Shown: positions 26,772-36,605 of the stretch, in pieces
Position numbering within the stretch: position 1 is the stretch's first letter
Layout of the letters: each line of letters opens with the position of its first letter
DNA from: Burkholderiaceae bacterium
GTDB taxonomy: Bacteria; Pseudomonadota; Gammaproteobacteria; Burkholderiales; Burkholderiaceae_B
DNA: 64,000 nucleotides
Assembly: GCA_017983955.1 (NCBI GenBank)
Contig: JAGOAJ010000010.1
Coordinates: 1-64,000, forward strand
Reading direction: 5' to 3'
The notes under the pieces: model-generated
Seen by the model: only the letters and a program-made list of their open reading frames with translations
Database searches by the model: none
What the model was told of the DNA's origin: nothing
Made by a program: the position numbers and the translations under genes

Positions 26772-27841
26772 TACGCTAGCCCCCGGGCGCGGCGCACAAA
26801 CGACATATCCACACACTTCGCATAAGGCACGGTCTGCATCTGTTCATTCGTGAACTGGCGACCATTGCCCATGATGCCAGCCATGCGCTGATAAGCATCT
26901 TCAGTAATGATGTTGTCGTTTAACCAGACGTTTTCCTTGTAAAGGGTGATGGCTTCCAGCACCGACGGCCTGGGCAAAGCGGCTAGGTAGCTTTGGTAGA
27001 CCACGTCTGTAATCGCATCCGGCGTGTTGGCATTAATGTAGTCCTGGGCATGGACCATGCCATTCACAAAGGCCTGCACCACTTCTGGGCGCTTTTCTAT
27101 GGTGTCGCGCAACACATAAGCGGCAATGCCGGGAACATCGCCCTTCATGTATTCATTCCAGACGTCGTTTTGTATGCCATTAAATATAGGCACGCCCCAG
27201 CCTTCAGCAACGGCTTGTTCCATCATGGAAGCCGTCGCCATACTGGCCGCCACGGAACCGGTTTTCAATGCTGCCAGCATGGTCGACAAATCGCCTAGTG
27301 GTCGAATATCGACCTTACCGGCGATGCCTGCCTGCTCCATTAGATAGATGGCCATCAACGCAGTTACCGAGCCAGGCTGGGTAGCGCCCACCTTTTGTCC
27401 GGCCAGGTCCTTCAAGGACCGAAATTTGCCGCTGTCATAGTCTTTTTTTCTGACGATCACGTTAGCGTAAGTCATGCGACGGTCAAAGCCGTAGATCAAC
27501 ACCGCGTCCTTCCCGGCTATGGTCAAGGCAGGCGCGGCCGTAGCCGCGGTGGCGCCAAACAGGATTTGCCCGGCAGCCAGCAACTGGCTGGTACGCGGAC
27601 CGCTTTGAGTATTTAGATAACTGACATCCAGCCCGGTGTCCTGAAAGTAGCCTTGCTTAAGGGCCACATAACCAGCGGTAAAGATGGGGTCTATGCTGCC
27701 CTGGCCATACACCGCCTTGCCCAGCGACGCTTTTTCTTGAGCCAAAACGGCGCCTGCACCCAGAAGTTGCAGGCCAGTCGCCGCAGTGGCGGTCATCAGT
27801 AGCTTACGGCGCGATGCCGACAGGGGAGGTATATTTATCAT
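26771..27841 (-). CDS. NitT/TauT-type ABC transporter substrate-binding protein (NMT1-like)
   Basis: A 356-residue binding protein with an N-terminal SRRKLLM then a hydrophobic stretch ending AVLAQ, which could be a Tat or lipoprotein-free Sec signal. The mature part has YVALKQGYFQDTGLDVSYL and the NMT1/THI5-like GATAATAAPALTIAGKD. Ligands of this family range from sulfonates and pyrimidine precursors to aromatic acids. The aldehyde dehydrogenase and SDR genes directly upstream suggest a ligand that is metabolised through an alcohol and aldehyde. Confidence 0.85.
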   Translation of the reverse strand: MINIPPLSASRRKLLMTATAATGLQLLGAGAVLAQEKASLGKAVYGQGSIDPIFTAGYVALKQGYFQDTGLDVSYLNTQSGPRTSQLLAAGQILFGATAATAAPALTIAGKDAVLIYGFDRRMTYANVIVRKKDYDSGKFRSLKDLAGQKVGATQPGSVTALMAIYLMEQAGIAGKVDIRPLGDLSTMLAALKTGSVAASMATASMMEQAVAEGWGVPIFNGIQNDVWNEYMKGDVPGIAAYVLRDTIEKRPEVVQAFVNGMVHAQDYINANTPDAITDVVYQSYLAALPRPSVLEAITLYKENVWLNDNIITEDAYQRMAGIMGNGRQFTNEQMQTVPYAKCVDMSFVRRARGLA

Positions 27842-27867
27842 GGTTATTAGTAGCCAGGGTTAGTCAG

Positions 27868-28626
27868 TTAAACGCAGCGTCCGCCGTCAACTTCCAGGCA
27901 GGCTCCAGTAATAAAGGCAGCTTCGTCAGAGGCCAGGTACAAGCAAGCATTGGCGATATCCTGTGGCGTGGAAAACCGCCCCAAAGGAATACTGGCAGTA
28001 AATTTTGCCCGATTTTCAGGGGTGTCTGGCACGCCCATAAAGTCACCCAGCAGGCCCGTAGCACCCACCACCGGATTCACACAATTGACACGGATGTTGT
28101 CAGGGCCCAGTTCCGCCGCCATGGATTTGCTGGTGGTTACCACCGCGCCCTTGGTACCGTTATACCAGGTCAGCCCTGGCCGTGGCCGTATCGCGGCTGT
28201 GGACGCGATATTCACAAACACGCCACCGTTCTGGGTACGAAAATACGGCACAAAGGTGTGGGCGCTTAGGAAGATACTTTTTACATTGATGGCATAAATG
28301 CGATCGAACTCGGCCTCGTCCACTTCCAGCATGGGGCGATTACGGTGAGTAGCACCGGCGTTATTGACCACAATATGCACGGCCCCGAAGCGGGCCAGGG
28401 TTTGCGCCAACAAATTATCCATGCTGGCGGCATTGGCGACATCGGTCTTAACAAAAATGGCCTGGCCGCCTGCGGCTGTAATCGCGGTTGCCACGGCCTG
28501 GCCGCTATCGGCATTAATGTCAGCCACCACGATGCGCGCACCCTCGCGCGCGAATCTTAGGGCGATGCCTTCGCCAAATCCCGACCCTGCTCCGGTGACG
28601 ATGGCAACTTTTTCTTGTAAACGCAT
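27868..28626 (-). CDS. SDR-family oxidoreductase
   Basis: A 252-residue classical short-chain dehydrogenase. The cofactor site is VTGAGSGFGEGIALRF at about 10-25, with an acidic residue in VVADIN that favours NAD over NADP; NNAGATHRN follows; the catalytic set is the serine in NIASTAAIR and Tyr and Lys of YNGTK; the C-terminus ITGACLEVDGGRCV is typical. It sits 35 bases after the aldehyde dehydrogenase gene and 26 before the transporter genes. Confidence 0.88.
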   Translation of the reverse strand: MRLQEKVAIVTGAGSGFGEGIALRFAREGARIVVADINADSGQAVATAITAAGGQAIFVKTDVANAASMDNLLAQTLARFGAVHIVVNNAGATHRNRPMLEVDEAEFDRIYAINVKSIFLSAHTFVPYFRTQNGGVFVNIASTAAIRPRPGLTWYNGTKGAVVTTSKSMAAELGPDNIRVNCVNPVVGATGLLGDFMGVPDTPENRAKFTASIPLGRFSTPQDIANACLYLASDEAAFITGACLEVDGGRCV

Positions 28627-28661
28627 AGTGTTATCCGAAAAGATTAAAAATCAGCAGGCAT

Positions 28662-30143
28662 TTAGCCATGACGCAAAGCAACTGTTTTCAGCACGGTAAA
28701 GCCCAGCAAGGCGTCAAAGCCTTTTTCACGACCGTGACCGCTGGACTTGACCCCGCCAAAAGGCAGTTCCACGCCGCCGCCCGCACCGTAATTATTCACG
28801 AACACCTGACCGCAACGCAACTTGCGCGCCATGCGTAATTGACGACCGCCATCGCGGGTCCAGACGCCAGCCACCAGCCCGTATTCCGTGTCATTCGCCA
28901 GTCGCAGCGCGTCGGCCTCGTCGGTAAACGGCATCGCCACCAGCACAGGGCCAAAAATTTCTTCCTGAGTCAGGCTGCTTTCGTGAGGCACATCGCGCAG
29001 CAGCACGGCTTCCTGGTACAGGCCAGCGGGGTCGGCTTCGGGGACTATCTGCCCACGCGCCAGCACCTGTAGCCCTTGTTCATCGGCCTGGGCCAACATG
29101 CTGCGCACGCGTTCGTATTGCTTTTGCGTGACCAAAGGCCCCATGTCCAGATTCATCTCCGGTGGTCCGGCGCGCAAAGCGCTAAACAGCACGGCCAAGC
29201 GTTCCAGCACGGTTTCGTAGATACTTTGTTGAATCAATAACCGACTGCCTGCCGAACACGTTTGCCCACAGTTCTGGGCGATAGCATTGACGATGACCGG
29301 CAAAGCGGCATCCAGGTCGGCATCCTCGAACACAATTTGCGGGGATTTTCCGCCCAGCTCCAGCACCGTAGGACAATGACGGCGTGCGGCCGCTTCGGCA
29401 ACCCGTTGGCCAGTAACGGTAGAGCCCGTAAACGAAATGTGGCTGATGCCAGGGTGTTCTGTCAGGCTAGCGCCAGCTTCGTGACCGAAGCCAGTCACCA
29501 CATTGACAACACCGGCAGGAAAGCCCACATCCGCTGCCAATTGCGCCAGGAATAAGGCGGACAAGCTGGCGTCCTCGGCAGGTTTGATAACGCAAGCATT
29601 GCCCGCCGCCAAGGACGCGCCCACGCTACGCCCAAAAATTTGCATGGGGTAATTCCAAGGAATCACATGGCCTGTTACGCCATGCGGCTCGCGCAAGGTC
29701 ATCACGGTATAGCCGGTATCGTAAGGCAGGGTCTGGCCATGCAGTTTGTCGCAGGCACCAGCGTAATACTCAAAGTAGCGTGCCAAGGCGATGGCATCGG
29801 CACGCGCAGTCTTGTGCGATTTGCCCGTATCGCGCGATTCCAGCTGTGCGATTTCCTCGGTGTGTTCCAGTACGGCTATCCCCAGCTTGGCCAGCAGGCG
29901 GCCACGCTCGCGCGCGCAGGTGGCTCCCCAAGGCCCTTCAAAGTTATCCCCCAGGGCAGCGTGCGCCGCCTGAACGGCCAGATCGATATCCACGCTATCG
30001 CCACGGGCGATGTGGGCAAATACCTGACCGTTGCTGGGATCCAGCACAGGTATGCTAAGCCCGCCATGGGCGACTACGTGCTGGTTATTAATAAAATGAT
30101 GCGGCGTCATGACCGTCTTGCTACGTGCTGCTGTGGTGTCCAT
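28662..30143 (-). CDS. Aldehyde dehydrogenase family protein
   Basis: A 493-residue NAD(P)-dependent aldehyde dehydrogenase. Visible: the cofactor loop FTGSTVTGQRVAEAA, the catalytic glutamate in LELGGKSPQIVFEDADLD, the catalytic cysteine in QNCGQTCSAGSRLL, and the C-terminal LPFGGVKSSGHGREKG. It is closest in style to betaine-aldehyde or gamma-aminobutyraldehyde dehydrogenases. The ATG at 30143 lacks a clear ribosome site; an ATG at 30110 (MTPHHF) is an alternative. First gene of the SDR-transporter cluster, 67 bases after treY. Confidence 0.88.
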   Translation of the reverse strand: MDTTAARSKTVMTPHHFINNQHVVAHGGLSIPVLDPSNGQVFAHIARGDSVDIDLAVQAAHAALGDNFEGPWGATCARERGRLLAKLGIAVLEHTEEIAQLESRDTGKSHKTARADAIALARYFEYYAGACDKLHGQTLPYDTGYTVMTLREPHGVTGHVIPWNYPMQIFGRSVGASLAAGNACVIKPAEDASLSALFLAQLAADVGFPAGVVNVVTGFGHEAGASLTEHPGISHISFTGSTVTGQRVAEAAARRHCPTVLELGGKSPQIVFEDADLDAALPVIVNAIAQNCGQTCSAGSRLLIQQSIYETVLERLAVLFSALRAGPPEMNLDMGPLVTQKQYERVRSMLAQADEQGLQVLARGQIVPEADPAGLYQEAVLLRDVPHESSLTQEEIFGPVLVAMPFTDEADALRLANDTEYGLVAGVWTRDGGRQLRMARKLRCGQVFVNNYGAGGGVELPFGGVKSSGHGREKGFDALLGFTVLKTVALRHG

Positions 30144-30210
30144 GGTGCTATAAATCCAGAGTCAAAAACATCCCCCAATGTAATGCGTTTTTGCCGAATC
30201 AGAAAGTGGA

Positions 30211-32835
30211 TTAAAACGGTGTTACCTGCACTACCGCCACAGGGAAGTGCTTCAAGACCGCAGCCACTGGCAAATGGCCATCCGGCGCAAGCAGCGTATC
30301 GCCCGTTAACACATGGCGCAGACTATGGCTGGCCTGGGCCGCAGGCAAAACCACATGGGTATCGCCCCAGAACCCCGATGCAAAACCAGGCTGGCTGGTA
30401 ACCCCATCGGTAGCCAAACCTGCCGCGCAGCAGTGTGGCACTACGACGACGACAGCGTGGTCACGCCAGACGCGTATAAAAGCCAGCACATGGTCTTTTC
30501 TCTGGCCCAACACGTGCAAAGGTTGATAACTGCCATACCTAAACACCTGGGGTAGTCGCAGCCGCAATTGCAAGCATTGGGCAATGACGGCCTGCTTGAC
30601 ATGACCATTGCGCCAACCCGCCAGCAGCGTAGCGATATCCTGATCCATATGCTGCAATCGTTGCAAGGCGGCCAGTCTGGACACGAAATCCACAGGCTGT
30701 CGATTATCAGGATCAACCAGACTGAAATCCCAGAACTCGCAACCCTGATACAGATCAGGCACGCCAGGCATCGTCAAACGCAGCACGGTTTGGGCCAGGC
30801 TATTGACCACGCCAGCCGGGGCGATTTGCTCGACCAAACACGCCAGCTCACGCACCATATCAGGCGTGTCGCCGCACAACAAACCCATGACCAAGTCCGC
30901 GCTCTGCTGCTCGTAAACCAGATTAGGCCGCAGCCAGCCGGAATGCTGCTTGGCTTCGCGCAAGGCCTTGGTTTGCCATTGCACCAGGCGTAGGGCATAG
31001 GCGTTCAAGCCCTGGCTATCACCGGACTGCAGCGTAGGCGGCCAGGCACCTACCAGGGTTTGCAGCAGCATATAGCGCTCGGCGGTCTGCCTGGCGTCGC
31101 ACGCCGGCGTATCCGCAGCGCAATGGTCCAACCAGCGTTGACTAAAAGGGACCCATACATCGGTCACTTCACTTAGCACAGCCAAGCGCGCGCGCAAATC
31201 TTCGCCGCGCTTGTGGTCATGAGTCGCCGTAGCCAACAAGGACAGCGGCGCATGGCTGGCTCGCCATTGACCGCGTTGGTGTAAAGCATCTGTTGGCAAG
31301 GAAAATACGTCAGGGCAAGAGCCGACTTCGTTGCGCGACAGCAAACGCCCGTAGCGGTAAAAGACAGTGTCCTCCAGTGACTTGGCGGCCAAGGGTGGGG
31401 TTAGCTGTTGAAAGCGTTGCAAGGCGATTGAATAACTGCCCAACCAGATACTCAACGCAGTCAATGCTTCCAGCCCGGCCTGGTCACCCGACGCCGTCAG
31501 GGCTGTGCGCGCCGCCGCATGGGCCTGAGAATAGTGCCTATCAGTCCCATCACGCCTTTCCTGGGCTACATAGGTTCTATAAATGGGAAACGCAATAAGC
31601 AATTCACCCAGCGCCCGCCCCAGGGCGGCATCGCTTACATCACGCATGTCTGGACTATGCTGAGCTAAGGTCGTCAAACGCAGCAACAGGGCGTTGCGAT
31701 CCGCCATAAAGTGACGATGTAATATCAGCCAACGCGCTTCCTTGATGTAGTCGGCAACAGGTCGCGCATCCTTAGCCAGACTGGCCCAATGCTGGCTTAA
31801 GGCGCCAGCACCCTGTGGGCAGTGCAGCCAAGCGCCGACCTGATCCATAAAGTCATAGCCCGTGGTGCCGGCCACCTGCCAACGTTCATCCAGCACCTCG
31901 TCCGTAGCCAGTATTTTCTCGACGATCAGCCAGGGCTGTCCATCGCGTAGCGACCCTGGGCGTAGATCATGGCACTGGCTAAGCGCGGCATACAGTTGTC
32001 GGCAATAAGTCAGCGGCCACGCCAGGCCATCCACATGGTCAATACGTAAACCATCTATGACACCTTGGGCATACAACCGTAAGCTGAGTTGATGCACTGC
32101 ATCAAACACCGGTTGGTATTCCACCCTGACGCCTATCAAGTCATTGATCTGAAAGAAACGACGCCAGTTAATCATGTCGGCGGCACAACGCCACCAGGCC
32201 AACCTATAGTGCTGTCGCTCCAGCAATTGGTGCAAATGCTGGCGCCCCAGTGCAGTAGCGTGGTCATAATGGCTGGCCATATAGATGGCATCGCCGACTT
32301 GCAATGGCAGACTAGCCGCCGCCAGCGGATAAGGCACGCCATCAGCCACAACACGGTAACCGCCGTCACAGGCCTGCAAAGAAATACGCCCGCTGGCCAA
32401 CATCAGCGGATACGGTTGGTCCAGAAAAGGCGCCAGCACCTTGCCCTGCAATCCGGCAACAGGGCTATCCCAATCGATATCCAGCCAGTCGGCATAGTCG
32501 CTGGCGCGCCCCCTGGACAGCACATCCCACCACCAGCGGTTACCCTGGTGGGTTGCCATGTGGTTGGGAACTATATCCAGCAACAGCCCCATCCCGTTCG
32601 CACGTACGCCATCCGCCAAACGCGTCAACGCTGCTATACCGCCCAGTTCAGGATTGACCTGGCTATGGTCAATGACGTCGTAGCCATGAGTAGATCCTGG
32701 CCGGGCAGTGCTGATGGGTGACAAATACAAATGGCTAACGCCCAGACTAGCGTAATACGGTACTTGAGCCAGTGCATCATCCAAGGTAAAGCCTGCATGC
32801 AATTGCAAGCGGACGGTAGCCCGCGGCGCTGTCAT
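30211..32835 (-). CDS. treY: Malto-oligosyltrehalose synthase TreY
   Basis: An 874-residue GH13 enzyme from the ATG at 32835, which overlaps the malQ stop by four bases (ATGA); an ORF extension of 32 residues lies inside malQ. It converts the reducing-end alpha-1,4 bond of a maltodextrin to an alpha,alpha-1,1 bond. Family features: RLQLHAGFTLDDALAQVPYYASLGVSHLYLSPI at the start, NHMATHQGNRWWWDVL, the nucleophile in LRIDHVDGLAWPL, the acid in IVEKIL, and THDHKRGEDLRARLAVLSE. It is the last gene of the alpha-glucan operon and works with TreZ. Confidence 0.93.
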   Translation of the reverse strand: MTAPRATVRLQLHAGFTLDDALAQVPYYASLGVSHLYLSPISTARPGSTHGYDVIDHSQVNPELGGIAALTRLADGVRANGMGLLLDIVPNHMATHQGNRWWWDVLSRGRASDYADWLDIDWDSPVAGLQGKVLAPFLDQPYPLMLASGRISLQACDGGYRVVADGVPYPLAAASLPLQVGDAIYMASHYDHATALGRQHLHQLLERQHYRLAWWRCAADMINWRRFFQINDLIGVRVEYQPVFDAVHQLSLRLYAQGVIDGLRIDHVDGLAWPLTYCRQLYAALSQCHDLRPGSLRDGQPWLIVEKILATDEVLDERWQVAGTTGYDFMDQVGAWLHCPQGAGALSQHWASLAKDARPVADYIKEARWLILHRHFMADRNALLLRLTTLAQHSPDMRDVSDAALGRALGELLIAFPIYRTYVAQERRDGTDRHYSQAHAAARTALTASGDQAGLEALTALSIWLGSYSIALQRFQQLTPPLAAKSLEDTVFYRYGRLLSRNEVGSCPDVFSLPTDALHQRGQWRASHAPLSLLATATHDHKRGEDLRARLAVLSEVTDVWVPFSQRWLDHCAADTPACDARQTAERYMLLQTLVGAWPPTLQSGDSQGLNAYALRLVQWQTKALREAKQHSGWLRPNLVYEQQSADLVMGLLCGDTPDMVRELACLVEQIAPAGVVNSLAQTVLRLTMPGVPDLYQGCEFWDFSLVDPDNRQPVDFVSRLAALQRLQHMDQDIATLLAGWRNGHVKQAVIAQCLQLRLRLPQVFRYGSYQPLHVLGQRKDHVLAFIRVWRDHAVVVVVPHCCAAGLATDGVTSQPGFASGFWGDTHVVLPAAQASHSLRHVLTGDTLLAPDGHLPVAAVLKHFPVAVVQVTPF

Positions 32836-34757
32836 ACCTGATGCCGCGCCTGGACGATAGCCTTTACGCTGGCTTTCAGGCGCGCGCTTGCACCCAATTC
32901 CTGCACCGTCAACGGCAGACGCTGACGCCAATTAGGATGTATGCCGCCCGTGGGCAAGGGACCAGGCAGATTAGGCTGCTCCAACACCCCCAACACATCC
33001 TCCATAGAGAACAATGCGAGTGGCACCGGCGTGCGGGCAACAAACGCCAGGACAGCATCTAAAGGAACCATACTCTGATCGCTGTCACCTTGCTTTTCCA
33101 GGCTACTGTCTTCACGCGCCATAGTCTGCCGTAGCAGCACCTTATCCAGACCGCGTGTAGCGGTTTCTTCTTGGGCGGCCATGCCAGCCAGCAAACCTTG
33201 TTGTTCGCGCCAGTACAGATCACGACCTTGCCACCAGCCAGTAATCGTTGGCAAGTCATGCGTGGATGGCATGGCTACCGTCTGTGGCGACCACTGCGCC
33301 GACGGGGTAAAGTCGCTGGCCGATACACTGCCACTGCTGGGCAAGGCCGCTGGGCTGCGCTCGAACCACAGCACACTGGTGCCCAATATGCCTGCCTGTT
33401 CCAGACGGGCGTTAAAGCCTTCGGGCACCGTACCCAGGTTTTCGCCTATCACCAGGGCTTGATGTTCCCTAGCCACTTGGGCAATGACACCCAACATATC
33501 GGCCAGCGGGTAACGCAAATAAACGCCTTGAGCGGCGGTTGCGCCATCGGGCACCAACCACAAGCGACTCATACCCAGGATGTGATCAATACGCACCCCG
33601 CCCGCATAACGCAAGGCAGCATGCAAGGTTTCAGCAAAAGCCTGATAGCCATCCTGCCCCAAGGCCAAAGGCGAGAATGCCGTCAAGCCCCAGTTCTGCC
33701 CCAGCGGTTGAAAGGCATCGGGTGGCGCGCCCACAGCCACCCCCGCCAACATCTGACCCTGTCGGCTCCAGGCATGACTGCCACGCGGGTCTGTGCCTAT
33801 CGCCAGGTCAGTGATCAGGCCTATCTCCATGCCTGCATCACGCGCCACTTGCTGGGCATGACACATATTTTTGTCTGCCAGCCATTGCAGGAAACTGTAA
33901 AACAGCACCTCGTCCTGATGGCTAGCTTCCCATGCCTGCACAGCCACTCCGCGTGGGTCATGGTACTGGACGGGCCAGTCCTGCCAGCCGCAGGCTGTGC
34001 CCAGCGTGGGCGCCAGTATGGCATGCAAGGCTTCGTAACACGCGTGATCCCGCAAGGCGATGCCGCCCTGTTGACGAAAAGCCCGAAAGTCATCGGCCTG
34101 CGCCGCGCTGGCCTGTTGCTGAAAGCCACTGAATAGTTGCTTCAACACACGCAAACGCTGGGGCAAAATTTCAGGCCAGTCCACCGTACCCACTGGGTTA
34201 AGCTGTGCCTCATCAATACCACAGGCCGCCATTGCCGCCGCCACCTTAGGCTTACCAACCACCTGTGCAGGATCTATGTAAGCCGTATTCAGAAACAAGC
34301 GACTGGAAGGTGAGTACGGGCTGTAACGGGCAGGATCGGCGCTAAACATGGCGTGTATCGGGCTTAGGCCCAGGGCGCTGGCGCCTAGGCGAGCAGCCAC
34401 GCCCGCAAGGGCAGCCACCGCCCCATATTCGCCAGGCGCAGCGCCGTCATGGGTGCGCAAACTGTAGACCTGTGCCATCAGGCCCCAGGGGCGCACCACC
34501 ATGGGACCGGTCAATTCATTCAAGGTCAGGCATTGAGGCACATCCCCACTAACCTGCAAGGGTTGCACACCTGACTGTGCCGCCAACCGCTGCAGACTGG
34601 ATGCAGTCTGTTGATCCGTGGCGCAGGGCAAGCCCAGTGCGTTGAGCATGTAGCGCAAGGTGTCTTCCGACACCTGATGTTGCTGGTGGTACACGTCCTC
34701 CCAGACAGGCAACAAGCCTGCAGCCAACGCCAATTGCGTCAGTGGAGCATCAGCCAT
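32832..34757 (-). CDS. malQ: 4-alpha-glucanotransferase (amylomaltase) MalQ
   Basis: A 641-residue GH77 enzyme that transfers maltodextrin segments and releases glucose. Nucleophile in GGVRIDHILGMSRLWLVPDG, acid/base in VIGENLGTVPEG, and the third carboxylate in STHDLPTITGWWQG. The N-terminal region of about 130 residues before GLMAQVYSLR is the usual extra module of proteobacterial MalQ. It overlaps treZ by eight bases and treY by four. It would recycle short dextrins left by GlgX and TreY/TreZ. Confidence 0.93.
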   Translation of the reverse strand: MADAPLTQLALAAGLLPVWEDVYHQQHQVSEDTLRYMLNALGLPCATDQQTASSLQRLAAQSGVQPLQVSGDVPQCLTLNELTGPMVVRPWGLMAQVYSLRTHDGAAPGEYGAVAALAGVAARLGASALGLSPIHAMFSADPARYSPYSPSSRLFLNTAYIDPAQVVGKPKVAAAMAACGIDEAQLNPVGTVDWPEILPQRLRVLKQLFSGFQQQASAAQADDFRAFRQQGGIALRDHACYEALHAILAPTLGTACGWQDWPVQYHDPRGVAVQAWEASHQDEVLFYSFLQWLADKNMCHAQQVARDAGMEIGLITDLAIGTDPRGSHAWSRQGQMLAGVAVGAPPDAFQPLGQNWGLTAFSPLALGQDGYQAFAETLHAALRYAGGVRIDHILGMSRLWLVPDGATAAQGVYLRYPLADMLGVIAQVAREHQALVIGENLGTVPEGFNARLEQAGILGTSVLWFERSPAALPSSGSVSASDFTPSAQWSPQTVAMPSTHDLPTITGWWQGRDLYWREQQGLLAGMAAQEETATRGLDKVLLRQTMAREDSSLEKQGDSDQSMVPLDAVLAFVARTPVPLALFSMEDVLGVLEQPNLPGPLPTGGIHPNWRQRLPLTVQELGASARLKASVKAIVQARHQV

Positions 34758-36603
34758 AATGCACCGCCCCCTCTGTCAGGGTGACGCAGGTGCAAGCTGC
34801 AGGCAAATACTGGCCGTCGACTATGCCCTGCCCCTGTCTTTGTCCATACGTCTGGCTGTCCAGTATCAGATGTTCGCCCGCTTCCCGGCCATGATCAGCC
34901 AGATCAACAGCAGTTGCCGCTAAATTACAATAAATACTTAGCAGCTTGCCATTGCCCAAACGCCAGCGCACCACCACCGCCTCTGGGCCTACCGCATAGG
35001 AAGATACATTGTAGACACTTTCCAGATGAGGCCTTATCCATAGCTGCCGTAAATGCAGCAAATGGGCATACCACGCACGCCACTCTAGCTGATCCTCGGA
35101 GTCCGGGTCATGCACAGGCACGGAGTTCAGCCAAGTCTGTTTGCTATTGGGATCAGGAATGCGTTTGCGCGCAGCAGGGTCAGAGAACCCGGGGAAATCC
35201 GCAAATTCCTGGCGACGCCCCTGCCGCACGGCCTGTATCAGCTTGGCACTCTTGAAGCTGGTGAAATACTGGAAAGGCGTCGTCAGGCCATACTCTTCAC
35301 CCATGAACAGCAACGGTATTTGCGGTGTCAGCAACTGCAAGGCGATGGCGGCGCGCAGACGCGCAGGCTGATCCGCGCACAGGGCCGTCAGACGCTCACC
35401 CAAAGGTCGATTACCTATCTGATCATGATTTTGCAGAAAAAACACAAAGCCATCGGGACGGATAGGTGTATCCGACCCATCCATGCTGTCACCATGGCGG
35501 ATCAAGCCCTGAGACAGGGCCTGCGCCAGCTTGGTCGCAGGCTCATCGGCATAAGCACGGTAGTAGCCATTGCGCTCGCCAGTCAGTAGATGGTGCAGCA
35601 CATGATGGATATCATCATTCCATAACGCGTCAAAGCCCGAGGTCAATAAATCAGTGCGATTTTCCAGGTCTTCCAGAACCAAATGAATATGACGGGCGGG
35701 CTCTAGTTCGCGGCGTACGTACCGCGCCATCTCGGTCAGCCACGTCATATCTGAAATAGTCTGAATGGCGTCCAGGCGCAAGCCGTCAAAACGATAATCG
35801 CGCAGCCAGTACAAGGCATTTTCAGCAAAAAACGCACGAACCTGGGGACGTCGAAAGTCGATGGCTGGCCCCCATGGCGTTTGCTGATCGGCACGAAAAA
35901 ACTCGGGGGCACAAGTAGAAAAAGGACTGCCTTCAGGCCCAAAATGGTTGTAGACCACATCAAGAAACACCATTATGCCCATGCCATGGGCGGTGTCTAT
36001 TAACAGCCTCAAATCATCTGGCGTGCCATAGCTGCAATCGGGTGCATAAGGAAACGCACCGTCATAGCCCCAATTGCGCTCGCCGGGAAAGTCGGCGATA
36101 GGCATCAGCTCTATGGCGGTGATCCCCAGATCCGCTAGATTCGCCAAGCGCTCTTGCACGCCCCGAAACCCGCCTGCCAAGCCCACATGAATTTCATAGA
36201 GAACGACATCCGCCCAAGGGCGGCCGAGCCAGTCAGCATTGAGCCACTCATAGCTACGGGTATCAACCACCACGCTCTCGTCATCGACATCGCCAAACTG
36301 TAGCCGCGAGGCAGGGTCAGGAATGCGCAGTCCTGGTGCCAGTTCGTAGTAATAACGCGCCCCGACAGGACAAGGGAGACGCAATTCATGGAAGCCATCC
36401 AGGCACGCGATCATAGGAATAGGGACCCCACCGTCTATGACTAGCGCCACATGCTCTATTCCTGGTGCCCATACTCGAAATCTGACGGTGCCATCACCTT
36501 GCGGTACCGCACCGAACATGTAATCCGCTTGTCTGGCCGTTTTCGCTGTAGCCCCGCCACGCAGGCGGTGGCGGCCAAACTGCCTAGCACCATGAGCCGT
36601 CAT
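34750..36603 (-). CDS. treZ: Malto-oligosyltrehalose trehalohydrolase TreZ
   Basis: A 617-residue GH13 enzyme that releases trehalose from the TreY product. An N-terminal beta domain begins at YMFGAVPQGDGTVRFRVWAPG (about residue 28), then the barrel with the nucleophile in FDGLRLDAIQTI, the acid in LVLEDLENR and the transition-state residue in FLQNHDQIGNR. AGGAG stands eight bases before the ATG at 36603, so the leading 27 residues are probably translated. It starts two bases after glgX and overlaps malQ by eight. Confidence 0.93.
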   Translation of the reverse strand: MTAHGARQFGRHRLRGGATAKTARQADYMFGAVPQGDGTVRFRVWAPGIEHVALVIDGGVPIPMIACLDGFHELRLPCPVGARYYYELAPGLRIPDPASRLQFGDVDDESVVVDTRSYEWLNADWLGRPWADVVLYEIHVGLAGGFRGVQERLANLADLGITAIELMPIADFPGERNWGYDGAFPYAPDCSYGTPDDLRLLIDTAHGMGIMVFLDVVYNHFGPEGSPFSTCAPEFFRADQQTPWGPAIDFRRPQVRAFFAENALYWLRDYRFDGLRLDAIQTISDMTWLTEMARYVRRELEPARHIHLVLEDLENRTDLLTSGFDALWNDDIHHVLHHLLTGERNGYYRAYADEPATKLAQALSQGLIRHGDSMDGSDTPIRPDGFVFFLQNHDQIGNRPLGERLTALCADQPARLRAAIALQLLTPQIPLLFMGEEYGLTTPFQYFTSFKSAKLIQAVRQGRRQEFADFPGFSDPAARKRIPDPNSKQTWLNSVPVHDPDSEDQLEWRAWYAHLLHLRQLWIRPHLESVYNVSSYAVGPEAVVVRWRLGNGKLLSIYCNLAATAVDLADHGREAGEHLILDSQTYGQRQGQGIVDGQYLPAACTCVTLTEGAVHYG

Positions 36604-36605
36604 CG

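Noticed and set aside
26772-26816. Longer N-terminus of the NitT/TauT-type ATPase
   Set aside because: It would lie inside the binding-protein gene; a GTG start overlapping the stop (TAGTG) gives the normal family length.
33171-34136. 321-codon open frame on the plus strand opposite malQ
   Set aside because: It is antisense to a clear GH77 gene, resembles no family, and long shadow frames are common in GC-rich genes.
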